Assembly (NCBI RefSeq): GCF_023703795.1
Contig: NZ_CP098518.1
Coordinates: forward strand, 1,674,001-1,738,000
From: Haloplanus sp. HW8-1
Lineage (GTDB): Archaea > Halobacteriota > Halobacteria > Halobacteriales > Haloferacaceae
Length of the DNA stretch: 64,000 bases
Direction of reading: 5' to 3'
The translations under genes and the position numbers were made by a program. The notes under the pieces were generated by a model, which was given only the letters and a program-made list of their open reading frames with translations, was not told the DNA's origin and made no database searches. Every line of letters begins with the position of its first letter. Position 1 is the first letter of the stretch. Positions 57,446 through 64,000 of the stretch are shown piece by piece.

Positions 57446-58087
57446 TCAGGCCGCCCCGGGATCGGCGTCTGCCCCGTCCCCGGCGACCCCACCGCTTTCC
57501 GCCCGAAGCGCGACCGCTGTCTCGCCGGCCCGAACGGTGTCGCCCTCGGCGACGAGCAGGTCGTCCCGGTCGTAGGCCGCCGGGAGGAGGACGTCGGCCC
57601 TACTACCGAAGGCGATGTGGCCGATCCGATCGCCGCGGGCCACCGAGTCGCCCGTCGAGACGTAGGGGTAGATGCGGCGGGCGAACCAGCCAGCGATCAT
57701 CGAGCACTCGTAGGTGTCGAAGGCCACGTCCACGCGTTCGTTGCGGTCCGAATCCTTGCTGAAGGCGGGGCGGTGGGCACCCGGCCGGTGTGTCGTCGAC
57801 TGGACGTCGCCCGCCCGGGGCGCCCGGAGGACGTGCACGTCGGTGACGTTCATGAACACGCCGATCCGGAGGCGATCGCCCTCCTCGCGGACGACGGAGA
57901 CGCGGCCGTCGGCGGGGGAGACGACGCCCCGTGGCGGCGGCGATCGCTCTGGATCGCGGAAGAAGTGGACGACGAAACCGCCGAGTGCGAGCGCGAGCGC
58001 ACCGAGCGGCGGCGAGACGACGGCCAGCGGAATCGCGGCGACGAGCGGCGGCAGGGCGTACTGCCGGGCGCCGGGCGCCAGGTTCAC
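57446..58087 (-). CDS. asd: archaeal phosphatidylserine decarboxylase
   Basis: Makes phosphatidylethanolamine-type archaeal lipids (archaetidylethanolamine) from archaetidylserine. A 213-residue short-form enzyme. Motifs: 'FFRDPERSPPPRGVVSPADG' near residue 42-61, 'VFMNVTDVHVLRAPRAGDV' near 77-95, and the self-cleavage site 'GHIAFGSRADVLLPA', where Gly-Ser gives the pyruvoyl group. The start is GTG at 58087 ('MNLAPGARQYALPP'), overlapping the upstream RFC-like stop by four bases (58084-58087). The matching phosphatidylserine synthase is not nearby. Confidence 0.9.
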   Translation of the reverse strand: MNLAPGARQYALPPLVAAIPLAVVSPPLGALALALGGFVVHFFRDPERSPPPRGVVSPADGRVSVVREEGDRLRIGVFMNVTDVHVLRAPRAGDVQSTTHRPGAHRPAFSKDSDRNERVDVAFDTYECSMIAGWFARRIYPYVSTGDSVARGDRIGHIAFGSRADVLLPAAYDRDDLLVAEGDTVRAGETAVALRAESGGVAGDGADADPGAA

Positions 58088-59100
58088 GCGTGCCCCTCGG
58101 TTCGGGCCCCCCACGTCGCCAGCAGGTGCGCGAGGTGGAGGCGGTCGTCCGTTCCGGTCACCAGATCCAGGTCCACCTCGCCGGCGAGGCGGTGGAGGCG
58201 TGCGAGTTCGTCGCCGTCGTATCGCTTGCGTGCGGTCGACAGCAGGTCCACGAGCAGGGATTGGCCGTCGTACCCTTCGTCGTCCAGCAGCGTTCCGACG
58301 GTCTTGCGGGCGTCGGTCAGGTCGCCCGCCTCCGCCGCCGCTAGGATCGACGCCAGTTCGTCGTCGTACCCCACGTCGCTCAGCGTCTCGTGGACCGTCG
58401 TCATCGTCACCTCGTCGGCCCGCTCGGCGGTCGTCTGTGCGCCGAGGATCGCCCGCCGGAGGTCGCCCCCGGCGTAGCCGGCCACGAACTCCAGGCCGTC
58501 GTCGTCGTACGGGACCTCTTCGGCGTCCAGGATCTCTCCGACGACGGATTCGATCTCGTCGGCCGTCGGTGCCCGAACGGGGACCGGGAAACATCGCGAG
58601 CGGACGGGCGCGATGAGCGTCGAGGGCTGGCGCGTGACGATCACGAACTGAGTGGTGCGGTGGTACTGCTCCATCACCCGACGGAGCGCCTGTTGGAAGT
58701 CCTCGCGGATCGCCTCGGCGTTGTCGAGGACGATCGTCTTGTAGTCGCCCGACATCGGGGCGTAGCTCGCCGACTCCTTCAGCACGCGGTTGATCATGTC
58801 GCGTTTCGCCATGCGGGAGCGACCGGTGAGGAAGCTCTCGAAGCGTGGGTCCGTCCGGATCTCCTTTTTGGTGCGATCGAAGAAGTCCGCGACGTTGAGC
58901 TCCACGAGGTCGTTCACCGGATCCTCGTGGGCCGCGTCCGCGAGGGCGCGCACGGCGGCGGTCTTGCCCGATCCCGGTGGCCCCTGCACGACGAGGTTCA
59001 TCGGTTCGTCGACCGCCCGCCGGAGGCGGTCGCGGACCGACGACTGGGGCAAGTCGTCGAGGCTCGGCGCGTGGGTGTCCGTCCAGAGCGGGGCGTCCAT
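58084..59100 (-). CDS. rfcC: RFC small-subunit paralogue (AAA+ clamp-loader protein)
   Basis: A 338-residue AAA+ protein, shaped like RfcS but divergent. Walker A is 'VVQGPPGSGKTAAVRALAD'. Walker B is 'KTIVLDNAEAIREDFQQALR', where the usual D-E-A-D is D-N-A-E, so hydrolysis may be weak or absent. The sensor-1 region is 'QFVIVTRQPSTLIAPVRSRC' and 'GGDLRRAILGAQ' is sensor 2. Haloarchaea have such a second small subunit beside RfcS and RfcL. Translationally coupled to asd. A second RFC gene in the window, with rfcS at 11981-16345. Confidence 0.88.
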   Translation of the reverse strand: MDAPLWTDTHAPSLDDLPQSSVRDRLRRAVDEPMNLVVQGPPGSGKTAAVRALADAAHEDPVNDLVELNVADFFDRTKKEIRTDPRFESFLTGRSRMAKRDMINRVLKESASYAPMSGDYKTIVLDNAEAIREDFQQALRRVMEQYHRTTQFVIVTRQPSTLIAPVRSRCFPVPVRAPTADEIESVVGEILDAEEVPYDDDGLEFVAGYAGGDLRRAILGAQTTAERADEVTMTTVHETLSDVGYDDELASILAAAEAGDLTDARKTVGTLLDDEGYDGQSLLVDLLSTARKRYDGDELARLHRLAGEVDLDLVTGTDDRLHLAHLLATWGARTEGHA

Positions 59101-59233
59101 CGCCGCTCCCTAGTCGACCGACGGGTAAGAATCCCTCTGTCTCGGGGTCGCGCTCGTCTTCGCACTCCTCCGGGTTCGCCGCTCGCGGCCGCGCATCGAC
59201 ACGGGTTTATCGCCGCCGCCCGCAGTCGACGGT

Positions 59234-60163
59234 ATGTCGATGCGCGTGACGTTTCTCGGCACCAGCGGGGCCGTCCCGACGACCCAGCGGGCGCCGAGCG
59301 CCGTCCTGGTGAACCGCGAGGGCGAGCGGTTCCTGTTCGACTGCGGCGAGGGGACACAGCGCCAGATGATGCGCTTCGGGACCGGCTTCGACGTCTCCCA
59401 CATCTTCGTCACGCATCTCCACGGGGACCACATCCTCGGAATTCCGGGGCTGGTCCAGTCGCTCGATTTCAACGACCGCACGGCCCCGCTGGCGATCCAC
59501 GTCCCGGCCGGCTCCCGGGATGAGATCGAGACGCTGGTCCACGCTGGCGGTCACCGCCCCGGCTACCCCGTTCGGATCCACGAGGTCTCGCCGGGATCGG
59601 TCGCCTACGACGCCGCGGACTTCGCCGTCCGTACCGTCGAGACCGACCACCGCACCCGGTCGATGGGCTACGCCTTGGTCGAGGACGACCGCCCCGGCCG
59701 CTTCGACCGGGAACGCGCGGAGGAACTCGGCGTGCCGGTCGGCCCGAAGTTCGGCCGTCTCCACGAGGGCGAGTCCGTCGAACTCGACGACGGGCGCATC
59801 GTCCGGTCGGAGCAGGTCGTCGGTCCCCCCCGCCCCGGCCGGACGCTGGTGTACACCGGCGACACCCGACCGGTCGACGCCGTGGTCGACGTCGCTCGGG
59901 ACGCCGACCTGCTGATCCACGACGCGACGTTCGCCGACGACGAGGCCGAACGCGCCCGCCGCACCGGTCACTCCACCGCCCGGGAAGCCGCGGAGGTGGC
60001 CGCCCGGGCCGGCGTCGCTCGCCTCGCGCTGACACACATCTCCTCGCGGTACGCCGCCCGGTGGGAGGAGCTCGAACGGGAGGCGCGGGCGGTCTTCGAC
60101 GGCGAGTGCTTCGTCGCGAGCGACGGGCAGACCGTCGATGTCCCCTTCCCGGACGCCGAGTGA
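59234..60163 (+). CDS. rnz: ribonuclease Z (tRNase Z)
   Basis: Cuts the 3' trailer of tRNA precursors. A 309-residue metallo-beta-lactamase-fold enzyme. The His motif is 'IFVTHLHGDHILGIPGL' near residue 59-75; other ligands are in 'VYTGDTRPVDAVVD' and 'IHDATFADDEAE', 'GHSTAREAAEVAA' (HST), and 'LALTHISSRY' near 275. The exosite arm 'RVSPGSVAYDAADFAV'-like region is present ('HEVSPGSVAYDAADFAVRTV'). The start is the ATG at 59234, 'MSMRVTFLGTSGAVPT'. Confidence 0.95.
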   Translation: MSMRVTFLGTSGAVPTTQRAPSAVLVNREGERFLFDCGEGTQRQMMRFGTGFDVSHIFVTHLHGDHILGIPGLVQSLDFNDRTAPLAIHVPAGSRDEIETLVHAGGHRPGYPVRIHEVSPGSVAYDAADFAVRTVETDHRTRSMGYALVEDDRPGRFDRERAEELGVPVGPKFGRLHEGESVELDDGRIVRSEQVVGPPRPGRTLVYTGDTRPVDAVVDVARDADLLIHDATFADDEAERARRTGHSTAREAAEVAARAGVARLALTHISSRYAARWEELEREARAVFDGECFVASDGQTVDVPFPDAE

Positions 60164-60260
60164 GGCGCTGCCGCCCGGCACGCCGCGTTCGAGGGATCGG
60201 TCCCTGCGGTCCCTGCGCTCTCGCGCTCGTCGTTCTCGCGGGCCTGCGGCCCGCTCGATC

Positions 60261-60293
60261 CGAGGCCTCGCTCCCGTCGGTCGCTCGGCCTCG
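60261..60293. repeat. 33-nt dispersed intergenic hairpin repeat, copy 2
   Basis: Same as 53064-53096 except at two positions; CGAGGCC and GGCCTCG at the ends can pair. Located between rnz and the DUF460 gene, just before the latter's promoter. Confidence 0.7.
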
Positions 60294-60306
60294 CTCTCGC
60301 CGTGGA

Positions 60307-60315
60307 GTATTTATT
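60307..60315 (+). promoter_or_regulatory. TATA-like element for the DUF460 gene
   Basis: 'gtatttatt' centred 27 bases before the GTG at 60338. It decides the start: an upstream in-frame ATG at 60302 lies before the promoter. Confidence 0.6.
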
Positions 60316-60337
60316 CGGGGGCTCCTTAGCCCGTTCC

Positions 60338-62305
60338 GTGAACGCCCGGACGAGTGCGCTCGACGCGCTGGTGTTCGGCGTCGACGTACAGAGCGGCGAC
60401 GTCCGCGGGGACGCTCCCTCCTACGCAACGGTCGCCTACGACGGCGAGAACCTCGACCGGGACGTGGTGTCCTTCCGCAAACTCCGGCGGCTGATCGAGC
60501 GCGAGGAGCCGGCCATCGTCGCCACGGACAACGTCTACGAACTCGCGACCGACCGCGACGACCTCGTGCGCTTTCTCCGGTGGCTCCCCGACGGGACGCG
60601 ACTGGTGCAGGTGACCGGGGCGGAGCGGCCGGAACCGCTCTCTCGGGTCGCCTCGCGCCACGGCGTCCCGTACGGCAAGAAACCGATGCAGGAGGCCGAG
60701 GCCGCGGCCCGACTGGCCGCCGCCAACGTGGGCCACGAGGTGACGGCTTTCACCGACACGACGACGGTGAAGGTGTCGCGCGGTCGCTCGACGGGCAAGG
60801 GCGGGTGGAGTCAGGACCGCTACACCCGGCGTATCCACGGGAACGTCAAAAAGCGCGCCCGGGAGGTGGCCGAGGCGCTGGATTCGGCAAACCTGTCGTA
60901 CGAGCGCGAGGTGACCGAGAAGTACGGCGGCTTCGCCAACGCCACCTTCACGGTGGAGGCGGCGCCCGACGACATCCCGATGGGACAGTCCCGCTCGGGC
61001 GACACCCGCGTCGAGATCGAGCGTGAGCGCCGCGACGGGATCGAGTTCGAACCGCTGGTGAAACGGCGGGACCGCGTGCTGGTCGGCATCGATCCCGGCA
61101 CCACGACGGCGGCGGCCGTCGTCTCCCTCGACGGTGAGGTGCTCGACGTCTACTCCACCCGGACTGCCGACACGGCCGGCGTCATCGAGTGGTTGGTCGA
61201 ACGTGGCCGCCCCGTCGTCGTCGCCGCCGACGTGGAGCCGATGCCCGAGACGGTCGAGAAGTTCCGCCGTAGCTTCGACGCCGCGGGCTGGGAGCCGGAC
61301 TCGGATCTGCCGGTCGACGAGAAGCTCCACCGTACCCGCGAGCACGCCTACGACAACGACCACGAGCGCGACGCGATGGCGGCCGCCCTCTTTGCCTTCG
61401 ACGCCTACGCGGACCAGTTCGAGCGCATCACCCGGAAGGTGCCACCGCGGTTCGACCGCGGCGAAGTCATCGAGCGGGTCGTCACCGGCGAGGCGTCGGT
61501 CGAGGCGGTCCTCCGTGACCTCGCGGACGACGACGAGTCCGACGAGGAGGAATCGAGCCACGAACCCCGCGAACTCTCCGCCGAGGAGCGCCGCATCAAG
61601 CGCCTCGAACGGCAGGTCGATCGGCTGGAGGGGACCGTCGACGACCTCCGCACCCGCCTCGACGAGAAGGAGGAACGCATCGCCGAGTACGAGGCGGAAC
61701 TCTCCGAGGCCCGCCGCGAGGAGCGCCGCGAGGCCCGCGAGCGCCGCGAGGTGAACCGGCTGGAACGCGAGACCGAGCGGCTGGAGCGCGAGCGCGACCA
61801 ACAACGCGAGCGCGCCGACGAACTCGAATCGAAGCTCGAACGGCTGAAGACGCTCTGGAAGCTCGATCACTCCGACTTCGCCGACGTCTCCGAGGGGAAG
61901 GACCTCGTCCCCGTGAAGGTGATCGAGCAGTTCACCCGCGACGCCGTCGACGCCGCGGACGAAGCGTACGGCCTCGCGGCGGGCGACGTGGTCTACCTCC
62001 GCGACGCCAGCGGCGCCGGACGATCGACCGCCGAGCGCCTGGTGACGACCGAGCCGCGAATCGTCCTCCGGGACGGCAACCTCTCCGACGTCGCCGACGA
62101 GGTCCTCTTCGAGGCCGACGTCCCCGTCACCCCCGCCGACGACGTGACCATTCAGGAGATCGACGAACTCGCGGTCGCCCGCGAGAGCGAAGTCGAGGCG
62201 GCCATCGAGGACTGGGAGCGTCGTGCAGACCAGCGATCCAAGGAGCGAAAGTCGGAGATGGTCGACCAGATCATCAGCGAACACCGCGCCGAGAGCGGGG
62301 ACTGA
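60338..62305 (+). CDS. DUF460 protein: RNase H-like domain plus long coiled coil
   Basis: A 655-residue archaeal protein beginning at GTG 60338 ('MNARTSALDALVFGVDVQSG'). The N-terminal half has two RNase H-like parts ('VFGVDVQSGDVRGDAPSYAT' and 'VLVGIDPGTTTAAAVVSLDG' near residue 255) with 'HDNDHERDAMAAALFAFDAY'-type ('YDNDHERDAMAAALFAFDAY') acid residues, so a nuclease or DNA-structure-binding role is plausible. A long charged coiled coil follows (about 395-510, with 'ERRIKRLERQVDRLEGTVDD'). The C-terminal region is unique. Family DUF460 is conserved in euryarchaea; function is unproven. Confidence 0.87.
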   Translation: MNARTSALDALVFGVDVQSGDVRGDAPSYATVAYDGENLDRDVVSFRKLRRLIEREEPAIVATDNVYELATDRDDLVRFLRWLPDGTRLVQVTGAERPEPLSRVASRHGVPYGKKPMQEAEAAARLAAANVGHEVTAFTDTTTVKVSRGRSTGKGGWSQDRYTRRIHGNVKKRAREVAEALDSANLSYEREVTEKYGGFANATFTVEAAPDDIPMGQSRSGDTRVEIERERRDGIEFEPLVKRRDRVLVGIDPGTTTAAAVVSLDGEVLDVYSTRTADTAGVIEWLVERGRPVVVAADVEPMPETVEKFRRSFDAAGWEPDSDLPVDEKLHRTREHAYDNDHERDAMAAALFAFDAYADQFERITRKVPPRFDRGEVIERVVTGEASVEAVLRDLADDDESDEEESSHEPRELSAEERRIKRLERQVDRLEGTVDDLRTRLDEKEERIAEYEAELSEARREERREARERREVNRLERETERLERERDQQRERADELESKLERLKTLWKLDHSDFADVSEGKDLVPVKVIEQFTRDAVDAADEAYGLAAGDVVYLRDASGAGRSTAERLVTTEPRIVLRDGNLSDVADEVLFEADVPVTPADDVTIQEIDELAVARESEVEAAIEDWERRADQRSKERKSEMVDQIISEHRAESGD

Positions 62306-62394
62306 CCGGCCCGTTCGGCCGTCCGAACCGCCGTCTCCGTGCCGCCCGCACCGCCGAAGCCCAGCCCTCGTGTGAGCGACGATCGTGTCGCAAC

Positions 62395-62401
62395 TCCTAT
62401 A
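62395..62401 (+). promoter_or_regulatory. TATA-like element for the DUF302 gene
   Basis: 'ctatacc' centred about 27 bases before the GTG at 62426, indicating that as a leaderless start. Confidence 0.5.
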
Positions 62402-62425
62402 CCCGTGCCGATAGTATTGCACGGT

Positions 62426-62824
62426 GTGTCCTATACACTGAACAAGCAGGTGGACGGGGAGTTCGACGCCGTCGTCGCCACGACGGTCGACGCACTCGAA
62501 GCGGAGGGATTCGGTGTCCTCTGTGATATCGACGTGCAGGGGACGTTCGCGGCGAAGCTCGACGAGGATTTCCGACGGTACCGTATCCTCGGCGCCTGCA
62601 ACCCGCGATTGGCACGGGAGGCGTTGGGCGCGGAGCCCGAGTTGGGGGCGCTGCTCCCCTGTAACGTCGTTGTCGACGAGACGGACGAGAGGACCGTCAC
62701 CGTGCGTGCCGTCGATCCGGAACGGCTGCTTGCGGTGGCCGAGAATCCGGCGCTCGACGACGTCGCCGCCGACGTTCGAGAGCGATTCGAGCGTGTGCTG
62801 ACAACCGTTGCCGAGACGGGCTGA
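62426..62824 (+). CDS. DUF302 domain protein
   Basis: A 132-residue protein with GTG start 'MSYTLNKQVDGEFDAVVATT'. The DUF302 pattern is clear: 'VATTVDALEAEGFGVLCDID', 'FAAKLDEDFRRYRILGACNP', 'ALGAEPELGALLPCNVVVDE'. The 'GACNP' and 'LPCNVVV' cysteines are characteristic. DUF302 proteins are often linked to sulfur or heavy-metal metabolism in bacteria; no such genes are beside it. The open frame extends upstream of the promoter but is unconserved there. Confidence 0.87.
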   Translation: MSYTLNKQVDGEFDAVVATTVDALEAEGFGVLCDIDVQGTFAAKLDEDFRRYRILGACNPRLAREALGAEPELGALLPCNVVVDETDERTVTVRAVDPERLLAVAENPALDDVAADVRERFERVLTTVAETG

Positions 62825-62883
62825 CCGATCGCCAGCCCTCCCGACCCCCCACGGCTTTCATCCTCCGTCGAGACGTAGGTGAC

Positions 62884-63474
62884 ATGAGCGGGAACACCTC
62901 CGGGACGGGGCCCGAAGACGACGATCCGACGGACATGGGTGACCTCTTCGACGAACTCGAGGAACTGGAGGACCTCGTGGACACGCCGGCGGCCCGCGAA
63001 CAGGTCCGGGAGACGATGCGCGTGGCCATGTCGGCGAGCGCGAGTGCCGCAGCGAGCCCCTTCGGCCGCGTGATTCGAGGGTACGATCGTGCCGACCTCG
63101 CGGAGGCGTTCCTCGGGAGCTTCCTGTTTGGCGTCCCGATGGCCGTCGAGGGCGGAACCCAGGAGGTCGGTGAGTTTCTCGTCTCCCGCCCGTTCCACCT
63201 CGGCGGGACGATCCTGTTCGGCATCGGCCTCGCCGTCGGTATCATCTACGTCGCCGACTTTCAGGACGTCCGCGTCCACAAGCCGATATTCGGGCTGATC
63301 CCGCGACGCCTCGTCGGCGTGACCGGCGTCTCCCTCGTGATGGCGGTCGTCCTGCTGACAGGGTGGGGGCGGGTCGACTGGGCGGACCCGACGCTCGCCT
63401 TTGCCAACGTCGTCGTGGCGTTCGTCCCGATGAGCGTCGGCGCGGCGCTCGGTGACATCTTGCCCGGCTCGTAA
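62884..63474 (+). CDS. DUF2391-type membrane protein
   Basis: A 196-residue protein with a charged N-terminus ('DELEELEDLVDTPAARE') followed by four to five hydrophobic segments: 'AFLGSFLFGVPMAVEGG', 'ILFGIGLAVGIIYVADFQD', 'GVTGVSLVMAVVLLTGWG' and 'NVVVAFVPMSVGAALGD'. The arrangement fits the DUF2391/TIGR02587 integral membrane family. Function unknown. The ATG at 62884 starts 'MSGNTSGTGPEDDDP'. Confidence 0.8.
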   Translation: MSGNTSGTGPEDDDPTDMGDLFDELEELEDLVDTPAAREQVRETMRVAMSASASAAASPFGRVIRGYDRADLAEAFLGSFLFGVPMAVEGGTQEVGEFLVSRPFHLGGTILFGIGLAVGIIYVADFQDVRVHKPIFGLIPRRLVGVTGVSLVMAVVLLTGWGRVDWADPTLAFANVVVAFVPMSVGAALGDILPGS

Positions 63475-63483
63475 GGGGAAGTC

Positions 63484-63490
63484 ATATTTT
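63484..63490 (+). promoter_or_regulatory. TATA-like element for tyrS
   Basis: 'atatttt' centred about 26 bases before the ATG at 63513. Confidence 0.55.
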
Positions 63491-63512
63491 CCCGCTCCCG
63501 CTCGTATCCGAT

Positions 63513-64000
63513 ATGGACGTCTACGAGCGGATCACCCGGAACGCGACCGAGGTGGTCACCGAAGCCGAGGGGCAGGCGCTGGCCGAAGCGCCCGAGGGCA
63601 AACGCGCGTACGTCGGGTACGAGCCATCGGGCGTGTTGCACATCGGTCACATGCTCACCGCGACGAAGCTGATGGACCTGCAGGACGCCGGCTTCGAGGT
63701 CACCGTCCTGCTCGCGGACGTCCACGCCTACCTCAACGACAAGGGCACCTTCGAGGAGATTCGGGAGACGGCCGAGCGCATGAAAGCCCAGTTTCTCGCC
63801 TACGGCCTCGACGAGGAGCGGACGGAGTTCGTCTACGGTTCCGAGTTCCAGTTCGACCGCGAGTACGTACTGGACCTCCACGCCTTGGAACTGGAGACGA
63901 CCATCTCGCGGGCCGAACGGGCGATGGCCGAGATCAAAAGCGGCGACGCCGTGACGGTGTCCCAGGCCGTCTACCCCCTGATGCAGGCGCTCGACATCGT
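63513..64000 (+). CDS. tyrS: tyrosyl-tRNA synthetase, archaeal type (3' truncated by window)
   Basis: The first 162 residues of a class I synthetase charging tRNA-Tyr. The archaeal form starts 'MDVYERITRNATEVVTEAEG'. The ATP-site HIGH motif is 'PSGVLHIGHMLTATKLMDL' near residue 38-56; tyrosine-binding residues are in 'VTVLLADVHAYLNDKG' and 'VSQAVYPLMQALDI' near the break. The KMSKS region lies beyond the window. A well-placed TATA-like box supports the ATG at 63513. Confidence 0.95.
   Translation, partial: MDVYERITRNATEVVTEAEGQALAEAPEGKRAYVGYEPSGVLHIGHMLTATKLMDLQDAGFEVTVLLADVHAYLNDKGTFEEIRETAERMKAQFLAYGLDEERTEFVYGSEFQFDREYVLDLHALELETTISRAERAMAEIKSGDAVTVSQAVYPLMQALDI

Overview
This window comes from a haloarchaeon (class Halobacteria; genus not determinable). 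The evidence is a GC-rich chromosome (a sampled 60-base line at 12121 has 41 G/C), strongly Asp/Glu-rich proteins, archaeal information-processing genes (TBP, PriL, two RFC small-subunit-type clamp-loader proteins, Hjc, archaeal-type AlaS, SRP54, RNase Z), a SAMP-type ubiquitin-like protein, Tat lipoproteins with RR-lipobox signals, halocyanin and a halorhodopsin. Several genes have a TATA-like box about 27 bases before the start codon, as expected for leaderless transcripts.

Layout. 1-9.1 kb: MOSC protein, small winged-helix protein, HIT protein, a substrate-binding lipoprotein with a fused double permease (no ATPase beside it), uracil-DNA glycosylase family protein, prs, a beta-propeller protein, a glutamine amidotransferase and an alpha/beta-hydrolase-fold protein. 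9.1-23.3 kb: alaS; rfcS interrupted by two inteins; a SAMP2-like domain fused to a GNAT acetyltransferase; phosphohexomutase; GIY-YIG protein; larB; a 55-residue histone-fold protein; rpiA; ffh. 23.3-25.3 kb: an IS200/IS605-type element with tnpA and tnpB; tnpB has Gly where the RuvC-II Glu should be. 25.3-30 kb: MFS transporter, paired MgtE half-transporters, YjbQ, a gamma-carbonic-anhydrase-like protein, and a UPF0200/UPF0201 operon.

29.98-36.7 kb: a tRNA-Arg(UCU) gene with a 29-nt intron is the attachment site of an integrated element (HUH Rep, AT-rich unknown genes, a GIY-YIG protein, winged-helix repressor, tyrosine recombinase), bounded by a 22-nt direct repeat of the tRNA 3' end. Beyond it, a pair of 95-bp direct repeats containing further copies of the att core brackets a RelE/RelB-like toxin-antitoxin pair. 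36.9-42.9 kb: halorhodopsin, then a terminal-reductase cluster: CtaB, a heme-copper subunit I whose CuB-loop tyrosine position is Gln, a CuA subunit II fused to halocyanin, and a one-helix small subunit. 42.9-64 kb: PriL, SWIM protein, Hjc, an unusual membrane histidine kinase, adenosylhomocysteinase with an adjacent amidohydrolase, hisG, CPBP protease, tbp, tRNA G10 methyltransferase, archaeal phosphatidylserine decarboxylase, a second RFC-like ATPase, RNase Z, a DUF460 protein and the start of tyrS.

The most notable items are: the second RfcS intein, which appears to carry a PD-(D/E)XK nuclease with NUMOD3-like repeats instead of a LAGLIDADG domain; the SAMP2-GNAT fusion with an internal Gly-Gly; the Tyr-to-Gln heme-copper reductase with its halocyanin-fused subunit II; the nuclease-deficient-looking TnpB with a hairpin-rich tail; and the multi-copy att region at the intron-containing tRNA-Arg.
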